Shown here piece by piece: positions 13,904 to 25,018 of a stretch of 64,000 nucleotides of DNA. The stretch is from Gonocerus acuteangulatus (Eukaryota > Arthropoda > Insecta > Hemiptera > Coreidae): contig OX328123.1 of assembly GCA_946811695.1 (NCBI GenBank), forward strand, positions 126,150,518 to 126,214,517. Reading direction: 5' to 3'. The notes under the pieces are model-generated. The model did not search any database and had not been told where the DNA came from. It worked only from the letters and a program-made list of their open reading frames with translations. The number at the start of each line of letters is the position of its first letter. The stretch's first letter is position 1. Position numbers and translations under genes: made by a program.

Positions 13904-13964
<61 letters not shown>

Positions 13965-15016
13965 CTGTTAACACGATAGCGGCCAGAGTTTTTGTTTTTT
14001 CGTCACGAAACTTGGTATATAGCATTCAATTAGCAAACGATTGAACGAGTTCGTTAACCACCAAAATCAGTCCACCGGAAGGGGGGGTTTACCCCGAACC
14101 CAAAACACTAATTTGACTATGTCAGCCGTAATATTTGTTATATTTCAACGAAACTTGGTATTCGTAGTGGTGATATAGAGAGAAAAGTGAGATATAAAAA
14201 TGAACTAAATCGGTTCATTAGAAGGGGGGGTTTACTCTGGACCCACAATACCAATTCGCCACGACCAGCCGTGATTTTTGGTATATTTCGACGAAACTCG
14301 GTATTCGTAGTGGTAATCTACAGGTAAATATGTGTTGTAAAAAAAAACTAAATCGGTTCATTAGGAGGGGGGGTTTACTCCGGACCCACAATACCTATTC
14401 GCCACTACCAGCCTTGATTTTTGGTATATTTCGACGAAACTCGGTATTCGTAGTGGTAATCTACAGGTAAATATGTGTTGTAAAAATAAACTTAATCGGT
14501 TCATTAGAAGGGGGGGTTTACTCCGGACCCAAATTCCCAATATACTCATACCGGTCGTAATTTCTGCTGTATTGTAACGAAACGCGGTGTACGTCGTGGG
14601 TAACTCATGAGAAAGATGTGCTGTAAAAATGAGCTGAATTGGTCAATCGGAAAGCGGGGGTTTAATTTGTAATATATTTCAATAGAAAAGCCCACCAGAC
14701 GTAGGTTCACAAAGCCGCCGCAAGGAGCGCTTTCTACCACTAGAGGGACTGTATCCTGTTCCTGCGTTAGATCAAAATACGATAATATGAGGTTTTTTGT
14801 ATTTATTACGTAGTGTAATAGGTACCATGTGTAAACATAACTCTGGAATCAAATTAATAATTGATCAGTTACTCATTACAAATTTAAAAGAGAACTATTC
14901 ATGTTTTTATTTTATTTATGTAGGATATTTTAAGCAAATTGTTCTAGAAAGCAGTCTACACTACCCAAATTCTGAGGAAAGTGCTTAGTTATGCAGCTCC
15001 TGCGTGACGGACTTTT
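13742..15016 (+). mobile_element. Helentron-like element, family A, copy A2
   Basis: It lies in the 3.1-kb gene 1 intron. The 5' end AGCACTTTCCTC follows CTTTT, and the 3' end GACGGACTTTT is followed by T. The TA tract lies at 13863-13951. Units of about 125-145 bp with G runs start near 14075, 14220, 14360 and 14500. The conserved tail after the GCCGCCGCAAGGAGCGC motif matches the other A copies. Confidence 0.7.
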
Positions 15017-15456
15017 TGTTATATTTCATCAGTGAAGTAATTTTCTAAACCACAATTTCCTCCGGCATAAATGATAGCTTCCTTAGATGGTGCATGATGG
15101 TCATCTGAAAGCAAAATATATGTTTGGTACATCCTTAAAAAAAAACTAAACATGTTATCAGTCACTAATAGATAAAATCAGTCTATCAATACTATATCTT
15201 GCACCATTAGCAATATTAAAATATTGATTAAGTCACTTCTTAATTACAAGAATAAATTAAAACAAATCTACTTTGTGATTTAGAGATAATAAATGAGAAC
15301 AGAAGGAAACAGATAAAACATGTGTAATCTTTAATTAGTACATATGATTTTCAAAGGTTTTCATACGTCTGAATTTGTTGAAAACATAAATCAATATTTG
15401 CTCAACATTTGTGCTTAATATAGTCCGCCAGCATTGTATGTAACAAAATCTTTGAA

Positions 15457-15645
15457 TTCCCATTAGTTAGGTACCCATTAGTTAATTAAAGGCTGGGTGA
15501 GCCTAGGGACGATCTTAGATCCGAAATCCAACCCTCGAACAACAACACTAGAAGCTAAAACTCTTTAGTGTGTGCTCAGGTTTTGAACTCGGGACCTCCA
15601 GTTCATTAGTCGAGTGTTCTAACACTGAGGTAACCTAGAGTAATA
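15457..15645 (-). mobile_element. SINE-C fragment
   Basis: The minus strand has the tRNA-like head (box B in the GGTCCCGAGTTCAAAACC region) followed by the body with GAGGGTTGGATTTCGG and CTCACCCAGCC. It matches 45012-45180. Confidence 0.65.
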
Positions 15646-15787
15646 GCCCAATCATTGACAAAGATATTCCAAAATGCCCACAATGCAACATTAATATTAT
15701 CTAATAAATTTGTACTAACAATCGATAATCTGCAGAAAACTTACATTTTCACAAACATCAGACCATCCTAATCCCTGATAAGGAACA

Positions 15788-15955
15788 AAACATGCCAAGG
15801 GCTGTGGGTTCAATTCCCACAAGGGCTGGTGGCTTTTCTTTAAAAAAAAAACAACAAAAAAAAAAAACATTAGACCTATCTAAGTAAAAAGGGTGGTAAA
15901 ATTGTCGGTAACCTGTCACAGAAATCTGTGTTATTTAAATGTGCATTAAATAGAA
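15788..15955 (+). mobile_element. SINE-A fragment, 5' truncated
   Basis: The box B region (GTGGGTTCAATTCCCAC) and the GGTGGCTTTTCTTT body are present, but the box A part is missing. The tail has A-rich interruptions. Confidence 0.6.
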
Positions 15956-16695
15956 CAATATTAGATTGATAGAACCAGGGCCCCTAGGAGGAAATCTGCT
16001 CAACCTAGAAAGGTCTATTGTGCCCCTGCCAGCCTGCTGAGTCACCAATAGTAGCCCTGCATCCCAGAGGAACTCTCGGATCTTCCACGGTCTAACCTCA
16101 GAATCTCTCCTTGAGTCCATTATTTCCGCACTAACAAAGAACATGAAGTGCCTTCTAAAAAGAATATTAACATTTTATTGAATAGATTGACTGGCATAGT
16201 AATTTTCAAGACCCCAGTATAGAATGCCAATTTAATTTAATAATTTTTCTTATTGCAAACGATAATTACAGTATGTAATGATCACCATAAAGCATATAGA
16301 ATTTGTTTCTTGAAAAAAAAAGGTTCTATGAACCATCTCAATGTTGGTTTTTGTAACAGAAAGTTCTTCATGGAAGCGAACTACCAGTTGGTTCTTACCC
16401 AGACGTACTTTGATCTGTTGTTATGTTACTGCACCGCTACATTTTTTGTTCTCTACTTTGAGGCCATCTTTTCATATTAAATCTGATACTACGAGTTACC
16501 TCACTGTTGGCTTCTGAGGCAATAATGTAAAGTAAGAGATAACTTGTAGTTGCGAGTCTACGAGTTAGCATTCATTTAAGAACAGCGGGATACTCATTCA
16601 CATTTTTATATTGCCCTTTACTGAAAAAGGCAATTGGCCAAAAGAGTAGTACACAAAATTAATAATGAATAATATAAAACAATTTTGTGTTACAG

Positions 16696-16915
16696 GGAGT
16701 TGAATGAATTGAGGAAGCCAAGTTCGGACAACCCTGAGATCCTTCGATTCTTCAGATACATGAAAGCAGCAAAGGACGGACAAGATGGAGCTCGTTGCGA
16801 TATGGTCCACAGCAACTGTATTGCTCCAACCACCCTGAGTGATGCATCACCAATGGTGACAACCTTCAACGATATCAACAAGCTAGTTCAAGCGAGAGCT
16901 CTTACGCTCGCATAG
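16696..16915 (+). CDS. Gene 1, terminal coding exon
   Basis: The acceptor ends TTACAG. The first base completes the Arg codon split by the intron. The exon then reads ELNELRKPSSDNPEILRFF and RYMKAAKDGQDGARCDMVHS, and runs on through NCIAPTTLSDASPM and TTFNDINKLVQARALTLA to TAG. It has two more cysteines (CDMVHSNC, C-x6-C), so the visible protein has four, arranged as two close pairs. No membrane segment is visible. The three visible exons give 166 residues without a frame break. A polyadenylation signal lies 110 bp downstream. The protein looks secreted and small, but the start is unseen. Confidence 0.87.
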
Positions 16916-17025
16916 TCAATAGAAATTAATCCTTATAAAAAAAAATAGCATTCGCTACCAATGTGATGTGCAACCACATTTAAAATGTGATAAAAGATGT
17001 AAATCACTAATGTCTAAGGAAGTAG

Positions 17026-17031
17026 AATAAA
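17026..17031 (+). terminator. Candidate polyadenylation signal of gene 1
   Basis: A canonical AATAAA lies 111 bp after the gene 1 stop codon. It is the first canonical copy in the 3' flank on this strand, although the region is AT-rich. Confidence 0.55.
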
Positions 17032-17773
17032 TCCCCAGAATGCTGGTCAGATTTATCAGATAAGGATCATAACTCATAAAATCTCATTTTTCTCTCTCAT
17101 GTTATTCTGAATATAAGATACTCAAGGTAATAAAAGTCAAGTACTATTTAAAGCTCGTCATAAACTTATGAAAAGAAAGTGAGATTTATGTTTTGAACAT
17201 TGAAGATGTACTATCTTTAAAGGACAAACAATATTACAAAGAGCGAATAAGCTCTAAATTAATAAAAATGAGTCTGACATTCTTTATTTAACTTCACTAT
17301 ATCTTACTCAGAAACGTATAAGAGAGCTGTGAAAGCAGTCCAGTGAAGTTGTTCGATAATAATGTTATTTTTAGAAATAATGTTTCTTTCATTATTAAAT
17401 ACATCGAAAAACTGCCATGTTAGCAGTTAGTGGTATAAATCCTCATGTAACAGAAAAACAGCTTATTTAATTGTATATAAATTAAAATAATACAGGAAAT
17501 CTTTAAGGTTCCTTGTTTGTTATCAGTTTTCTAATGATAATGAATGAAGAATCTGTTGGTCATTTGGCCATGGTGAAGGGTGGGGTGAAACACACAGCTG
17601 TGTTTATATCTGCTATGTATGTATGGGTACGTGTAATTTATAAGTGTGAATGAAAATGAAGAACAGATGAAAAATATATTACATTGTAAATTTCCTAGAT
17701 TTTAATCTTATTTAAATAAAATAAATTATTACTAATCATTTAATTCAATTCCTTGCTATTTCCCAGTAGGTGG

Positions 17774-17848
<75 letters not shown>

Positions 17849-18364
17849 ATTTCAACATTCATGAACACGTGTACTGGATAATCTACAGATTTCACCCTTA
17901 CACAACTATGATAAAATAAAGACCAGTTCCCATGAAAAAAGGCTATCCACCTCAAACTTAATTTGTTCCAGCATCTTCTTGGTATGAGTCCAGCACTCTT
18001 AAATAATAACAACTCTAATGAAGCATGATAGATTTTAATCAGATGGTGTTACTTTGAGAGTACAACTTATTGTTATATTCCTGAATGCTACAGAAAAATT
18101 TAAAGGCCCCAAAAGGTAGAAGTCCACACTTGAACTCCTTAAAACAAATTTAAAGGTAGAATTTTAAACTTTTAACCCTCAGACAGCCCTTTATAATTTT
18201 TGTCCTTTGGGAGACTCCTATAATTTTACTCTCATACAAACACTCTTCAAGTTCTATTTATGAAAAAAACTGTTTCATCTATGGCCATTTTTTTTTACTA
18301 CAACAGTATTTGAAAACATGCATACTTTCTCTCATATAATTCTTTCTGATCTTCCTCAATGCAG
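17032..18364. other. Gene 1 3' flank, no gene seen
   Basis: AT-rich DNA with a (TA)n microsatellite at 17776-17844. No splice-compatible exon or known transposon was recognised. Confidence 0.5.
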
Positions 18365-18955
18365 CCTCCTTTCAAGAAGAGAGGAGAACAAGTGTGCGTG
18401 CACTTTCCCCAGAAAGTGAAAACGAAGGGGGAACGTACCCTTCACTGACGCCCCCCTTAGCACACAATCCATCTAACGCTCACTAGATGAAGGCTTCCCC
18501 GCAATCCCCCCTGGGATTTCGCATTCCAAGGGAGTTTGCGAGACGGCCCTTGGAAAGTGGACCTACTACGCACAGCTGCCGCCCTGCAGTTGAGTGCTTT
18601 GAATCCTGCTCTTCCGAAAGCCTCCTCATTTTGGTCACTCTACTGCAGTGCATCCAACCTTATAACCACTATGCTGCGACAGGCAACCACAACGTCCCTG
18701 CCACCAACACCAACTGTAGTACCATTTTGGGACCCACAGCGGACTGCCATGAGCCCCTAAGCACCAGAATGGTTACTGGCCCGGAAGTGGTTAAAACACC
18801 CCCTGCGGTTTCCTTCCAGAGGAGTATCAAGCGGGGACTTACTTGATCTCCCAAGGAGTGCAGGTCCAGTGCCTGTGACAAAGCCGCTCGCCGTTGGCCG
18901 TGATTCCAAAAGAAATGTTTTTTCCTTCATGGTCTCAACAGGGCATATTTCCATC
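18365..18955. other. GC-rich island of unknown origin
   Basis: Base composition is visibly higher in GC than in the surroundings. Frames are open for up to 119 codons on + (18487-18846), and there are overlapping shorter frames on both strands. No frame shows a recognised domain or consistent codon bias, and no terminal repeats were found. It could be a decayed exon cluster, a processed transcript fragment or a transposon part. Confidence 0.35.
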
Positions 18956-19501
18956 CACTACTTCAAATGCATGTTATGAACTCTTTGATCTAAATGTACA
19001 AAGAAATTAAGACCGATGAACATTTTACAACTGCTTGTACTGCATCTAAATCTTTTTGAATGTGCAGTTTTAAGTCTAGTAACAAATTGAAACCTAGCTT
19101 CATCAGTGGGGACTTAAGGAACTAAACAAGCAACGCATTGGCTTGAAAACATAATTCCCTTAATAGGATCAGGGATGTGGTGCCCTCTTCTTGTGTGGCT
19201 ATACTTATTCATGTTCATAATTTGCCAAAGCTTTTGTTATCGTGTGATTTTGAACAGCTTAAACAATAAAATCTCACTGTTTTTTTTTTTTTTTCTATTT
19301 ATAATTAATAACAAAAAATATCCCTGAGAGAGGGAATTATTTATTAATGTATGTTTCATTTTTGGAATGACAAGCATACTGAGATAATTCTTCTAAACCG
19401 TCATTTTTTTAATCTTAATTTATTATATATTTCATTGAACCCGAAAGCATTGGAGCTTGGACTTACAAGCCTTAAAGATTCCATCTTTGTCAAAACGACC
19501 T
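18956..19501. other. Unassigned AT-rich DNA
   Basis: I see nothing here beyond a T run at 19280-19294. Confidence 0.4.
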
Positions 19502-20466
19502 TTAACCCTGGATTGACACGGTGGGGTAAAAAAATACCCCACACTTTGTTGCCTGGCGATTTTCTTAATTTCTGTAAATTACAGAGACTCCCTCCTTCTT
19601 CCTAAATAATCGGAAGTGCGTTATCTGGTATAACCTAATAAAAATAAGCCAGTTGTCTGCTAATCGTTGCAAGGGAAGGTCGCAAATTGTGTGTGGGGTG
19701 TTTTTTACCCCACGGTGTAGTTAACGGCTAACTTTTTCGCTCAACTGATAAATCTTTACGAATCGATCACTTTTAAAATACGGCTTTCCTAGTGATAAAA
19801 TGGCCTGAAAACTGCCCAAAAAAGATGTTCCTCTTGATTTTGGCTACCAACTGGTGGCACAGGTGGAGTTAGTGCCTAACTGTAGAACATACCAAAACCA
19901 CTGAAGACACTGATGCTTGTTTTATTGGAAGATGAATCAACTCCTGATGGACCTGCAACACCTTTCGTTACCTTGGACAAACCCGTGAGATGTTCATTTT
20001 GTGACAAAAAGGACGACACGAAGACGAAAACGCTATGCTCTGTTTGTAAAAGGGTGATGTGCCGCGATCACCTATAACCAAAATGTGTTAAATGTTAACG
20101 AGTCTCAATTGGACAGAACATTGTATTTTCCTTAAGTTCCTATTTTATGGCTTTTGATCATTCTAGTTTATTGTTCGTATACATTTTTTTCAGTTCAGTA
20201 AAAATTTTTTCAGGATAAATGTTTGGTGTATGAACAATATTGAGATTTAGGATTTTCTAGCTGTTTTGTTAATTTTCATAAATACTTTGCAGATTTATTA
20301 CTGTTTGAATTTATTCCTTGGTGTTCCTGTACTATATATTGTTGTATAAAAAAGCCAAAAAAAAAATTGAAATTTATTTATTTTAAAATTTTTCAAAGTA
20401 TGGGGTAAAATTTACCCCACGGTCTCATTAACGTAGATGTCAATGACAATGTTAATCCAGGGTTAA
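19502..20466 (+). mobile_element. piggyBac-family derivative with TTAA duplications
   Basis: Perfect TTAA tetranucleotides flank 19506-20462. The termini begin CCCTGGATT and end AATCCAGGG, forming inverted repeats. Subterminal GTGGGGTA-type boxes form hairpins near both ends (19519-19545, 19693-19710, 20401-20421). Length (957 bp), TTAA target and terminal CCC/GGG are the piggyBac signature. Most of the transposase is gone, so it is non-autonomous. Confidence 0.85.
19911..20099 (+). pseudogene. piggyBac transposase C-terminal Cys-rich remnant
   Basis: The frame reads MLVLLEDESTPDGPATPF, then VTLDKPVRCSFCDKKDDTKT, KTLCSVCKRVMCRDHL, a stop, and PKCVKC. The spacing C-x2-C, C-x2-C, C-x2-H, C-x2-C is the zinc-binding domain found at the C-terminus of piggyBac transposases. 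The stop falls between the last H and the final C-x2-C pair. The catalytic DDD domain is absent. Confidence 0.75.
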
Positions 20467-20601
20467 TGCTCGAAGCTTCATTTAAACCTTGATTAAAAGA
20501 AAAAAAATTAGAAATCCCCATTTTACTATTTCCCACTACATGAGCCCCAAGGAATCCATCGATGTACGATGTACGCCTCACAGTGATGTCGAGAGGGAAA
20601 T

Positions 20602-21823
20602 AGTCCGACCCGCAGGAACTGTGTCATCTTAGCGCGGTTACGTACATCTCGAAGTAATGGAATAAATTAGCATCACAAATCACAGGAAACTGACAGTAGC
20701 CAACTTACACAGAAACGGATAATTCTTAATCTGTATAAGTCAATACAATTATGTACTGAAAACTTACTTACTCTTTGACTACTGCTGAGAAGGCTCTATT
20801 CTAAACAACCAAAAATTCGTTGTCATTTTAAGTATCTTTTTTTACTAGTAAATTCGTTTTACTGTTATAATCAACTGTAAATATAAGCTTCATGGCGAAT
20901 AAAATTCCATTCTGTCGTGGGTTAAATCTTTCTACAAAATAAAAAATAACGGTAACTTCAGTTAGAGGCTATGAGGAAGGTTATATAGACAGGAGAATTC
21001 AAAACAACCTACGTCATCATGATTAGCCACTGCCATCTTGATTACCACAGCCACTCCAAACTTATTATCACCGTTTCTTAGCTTATTTTACTACTATACT
21101 AATTTTACTGATAAATGCAATTTAAAACAAGAAACAACCAATTAAAAAGTGAGATAAACAAAGAGAAAAACCCTTTCAAAACAACAAAACAAACACTTTT
21201 TAAGTTTTAAGCGCTTATATCTCTGATTGACGTTGCCCAAACAAATATTGTTTCAGAACCTTTTTTGTAGAGAATTTAGTAAGCATTCGAATGGTCACCT
21301 TCCACTTTGCACGATTTCCCAACCGTTATCGAGATATTTACGAAAAATGTATGAAGATCCGAAAACTTTTCATATCTATTAATAAAATAATTTTTTTCGC
21401 ATACTTCCTTAACTCCAAATATAACCAAAATTTAAACATCTTAGTTGGGATTAATTTCCAAGTTGTAGAAAATATTTCAATTGAATTCCGCGATTGTAAG
21501 TACTCACAAAAAATATAATGACTTACAAAAACATTGATTCCACTTTTCTCAGGAACGGTTGCAGATAGCGCCTTATAAATGGTTTCATTCGTTTTCTTAT
21601 GTTAACCTATAAAACAAGTACCTGCAAGCATATAAACTCAAAAACGTAAGCGTTACGATTTTTTTGCGCGAATTTCACCCCAAACACTATTTTCTAGTGG
21701 GCGGATTCTGCTGGTTAACGAACTTGACCTTTCAAATTAGACGACAGATTTTTATGCCAAATTTCGTTAAAATCGGACCATTTTTGAGCTTGCTAGAGCG
21801 CGAACAGACAAGCATATATATAA

Positions 21824-21876
<53 letters not shown>

Positions 21877-22009
21877 AATTTGGGCCACCTATATTTTCGT
21901 GATCTATAGGGTCTGAAACGTGAAAGTTTCTAGTCGGCACTTCCGGATTGCGTCATGAGGTCAACCTCATAAGCGGGTTCTCCCTATGGAGATAGGGAGT
22001 AACCGCGCT
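20602..22009 (-). mobile_element. Helentron-like element, family B, copy B2 (uninterrupted short form)
   Basis: On the minus strand the 5' end is AGCGCGGTTACTCCC with its hairpin, the TA tract lies at 21815-21874, and the 3' terminus (subterminal inverted repeat, GCAGTTCCTGC-like hairpin, GGACTA) lies at 20602-20650. At about 1.41 kb it is the reference for rebuilding the interrupted outer copy 26636-39390, with which it shares the whole interior. Confidence 0.68.
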
Positions 22010-22844
22010 AAAAACCTCCAAAACCGAAGGTGTTCAATCGCGTTTGAACTAACATTTGTTTATACCTAATTAGTAGTAGAATACTGCTTTAATATTGGTT
22101 TTCCATTTTATTAATAGGTATGATCACAAAACACCTTTTTGTTGACCGTTTTCTCACTGAGTAAAAATCTCACAGTTTTTAGTGAAAAGTAAAACAATAT
22201 TTTATTCCTGAAAAATTGGTATCACCCAGGAAGTCTCATAAGTATATTTAGCTTTTAAACGTATTTTCGTTTTTTCCAAAATGTACTATGGTGAATTTAC
22301 GTTGTGAAGATATCTTTAAAGAAACTCATGTATCCGTAGTTTATTTGGTGTAGAAAAAAAAACCGTACTTAGCTATCCTCTCCGCACAGTTTTACCTAAA
22401 CGTACATGTTTTGAAGTTGCTTTCCTATAAATTTCATCGCCGTACTCGGCCGTATGTGTGCACAGCCTAATAAAATGAAGGTGGTGCACACATACGAATG
22501 AAGGTGGTGATTAGTGTTATTTTACCAAAGACGAGTTTACCATTTTTATTTTCATGCATAGTTGTTGAACAGTTTGAGATAGCAAGTAACTGAACATTTA
22601 CAATGAGATCTACCTAATATCTTGTGTAAAAATGTCAAAATTTATTCGTTATAAGCGAAAATTTTAATAAAGAGGAATACGTTGAGAACAGTTAACAGCA
22701 TTACATTGTTTGTTAGTTTATTCAACTCAGCACTCGAAAATACATTTGGAAGGATACATATCTCTACCAATTGAGAAAAATATGACTTTTTTAAATTGAA
22801 TACTTAATGTTTTTCAGGGTTTTCGTAATATAAACCCCGTTTAT
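22010..22844. other. Unassigned AT-rich DNA
   Basis: No gene was recognised. A short palindromic pair (GTATGTGTGCAC and GTGCACACATAC) lies at 22452-22496. Confidence 0.4.
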
Positions 22845-22995
22845 AGTTCAAAATATTAATCCTATCGAATTGGTAGTGGTCTCATTCCACTCTACACCAA
22901 AAACTACCTTAAAAATGATACCAAAATCATAAAGATTCAAGTACCTAGAGGTTTTTTCCCAAAATCGGGCGTTTGGCACCACTGTGCGCCGCCTA
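22845..22995. repeat. Dispersed repeat, copy 2
   Basis: Matches window positions 1-155 in the same orientation, with scattered substitutions and small indels. Confidence 0.6.
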
Positions 22996-23466
22996 GCCTT
23001 GACTTAATGGAAAGGTTTGGAGTTAGTTGCAGTTAATCTCCCAAGTCGATTTTGTCATCTTAGAAATGTTTGGAAACTTTGGCAGACACTATTACTATAC
23101 CTTCAGCTAAGAAAGGATGTGGCACATAACACGTGCTACAGTCACGTCAAATTAAGGTTTTCAGAACAATACGTGGCTAACGATCCGTAACTCATCATGG
23201 ATACAGTTATACAAACATGAATTCCTTGCACCAGTCTCTTCTGTGAACTGTACCAGCATTAGCAACATTCTAAAAGTCTAAGGTTCGAGGAACTCCGTCA
23301 GTATTTCCGTGGAAACTTTGTATACAGGGTGTCCTGCATTGAGACGTCATAACTAACTTTAGGGGTTTATTCTGCAAGTCATTTGTAGTTCAGGGACGCA
23401 GAAATGAGCGTCCTATCTCAACATGTAGCAGAGCTATTCAAACTATTGTCTATTTTCAAAACTATA

Positions 23467-23468
<2 letters not shown>
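22996..23468. other. Unassigned DNA, possible transposon end at 23323
   Basis: TACAGGGTGTCC at 23323-23334 resembles common insect transposon termini. No matching partner end was found, and no coding sequence was recognised. Confidence 0.3.

Positions 23469-23516
<48 letters not shown>
23469..23516. repeat. Poly-T tract
   Basis: A near-pure T run of nearly 50 bp immediately left of the hairpin MITE. Confidence 0.9.
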
Positions 23517-23519
<3 letters not shown>

Positions 23520-23659
23520 AAATACTGTTTTCCGGATTTTAGCACTTTCCTCAAAAGGAAAGTAGCTATTGAGGTTGGACTCATGACGGAATTTTTGAAA
23601 AATTTCTTCAAATCTTTATCGATCCTACCTAATAGACACCGAAAATGACCCCCGTTAAA

Positions 23660-23726
<67 letters not shown>

Positions 23727-25018
23727 TTTTAACACGATAGCGGCCAGAGTTTTTGTTTTTTCGTCACGAAACTTGGTATATAGCATTCAATTAGCAAACG
23801 ATTGAACGAGTTCGTTAACCACCAAAGTCGGTCCACCGGAAGGGGGGGTTTACCCCGAACCCAAAATACTAATTTGACTATGTCAGCCGTAATATTTGTT
23901 ATATTTCAACGAAACTTAGTATTCGTAGTGGTAATATAGAGAGAAAAGTGAGATATAAAAATGAACTAAATCGGTTCATTAGAAGGGGGGGGGGGTTTAC
24001 TCTGGACCCACAATACCAATTCGCCACTACCAGCCGTGATTTTTGGTATATTTTGACGAAACTCGGTATTCGTAGTGGCAATCTACAGGTAAATATGTGT
24101 TGTAAAAATAAACTAAATCGGTTCATTAGAAGGGGGGGGGGGGTTACTCCGGACCCAAATTCCTAATATACTCATACCGGTCGTAATTTATGCTGTATTG
24201 TAACGAAACGCGGTATACGTCGTGGGTAACTCATGAGAAAGAAGTGTTGTAAAAATGAGTTGAATCGGTCAATCGGAAAGCGGGGGTTTAATTTGCAATA
24301 TATTTCAATAGAAAAGCCCGCCAGACGTAGGTTCACAAAGCCGCCGCAAGGAGCGCTTTCTACCACTAGAGTGACTGTATCCTGTTCCTGCGTTAGATCA
24401 AAATACGATAATATGAGGTTTTTTGTATTTATTACGTAGTGTAATAGGTACCATGTGTAAACATAACTCTGGAAGCAAATTAATAATTGATCAGTTACTC
24501 ATTACAAATTTAAAAGAGAACTATTCATGTTTTTATTTTATTTATGTAGGATATTTTAAGCAAATTGTTCTGGAAAGCAGTCTACACTACCCAAATTCTG
24601 AGGAAAGTGTTTAGTTATGCAGCTCCTGCGTGACGGACTTTTTGGTTAATGTATCGTAAATAACGACCACATTTTTAGAATCTACAATAAATGCCCATTA
24701 AGTAACTCCCATTATTGAAATGTCTTGTAAATTAAGAGCTATACTAAGACCATTATAGATTTGAACTATTATTATTAAGGCAATTTTTAGGCGGAGGCAA
24801 ACCTTTAAGTCTACAAATAGCTGATTACGAACATATTGAATAAGTTAAAAAAACACTAATAAAAATTCAAGTTCAAATCTATATGGCTCTTAGTGTAGCT
24901 CTCAATTTAAATGGTTATTTCAATAACGGGTGTTTCTTATTGAAAATTTAATGTAGAGTCTACAAATGTGGTCGTTATTTTCGTTACATTAACCAAAAAT
25001 CCGGAAAACACAGTTTTC
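23520..25018. mobile_element. Hairpin MITE interrupted by a family A element
   Basis: The left arm TGTTTTCCGGATTTT continues after the insertion as TGGTTAATGTATCG and AATAACGACCACATTT. The right arm (24935-25012) is its reverse complement (AATGTGGTCGTTATTTTCG, TTAACCAAAAATCCGG). Without the insert the element is about 400 bp with long imperfect inverted arms. It has no coding sequence. Confidence 0.7.
23541..24642 (+). mobile_element. Helentron-like element, family A, copy A3, with defined insertion site
   Basis: It starts AGCACTTTCC after GGATTTT and ends GACGGACTTTT before TGGTTAA. The intact right arm of the host MITE shows the uninterrupted GGATTTTTGGTTAA. The insertion therefore lies between two T residues without a longer target duplication, and this fixes both ends. 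The TA tract is at 23664-23723. Three to four G-run tandem units and the shared tail follow. Confidence 0.72.

Noticed and set aside
14797..14988. A 63-codon frame starting MYLLRSVIGTMCKHNSG, open in copies A2, A3 and A4
   Set aside because: It lies in the highly similar tail of family A and is disrupted in A1. No sign of selection for protein was seen.
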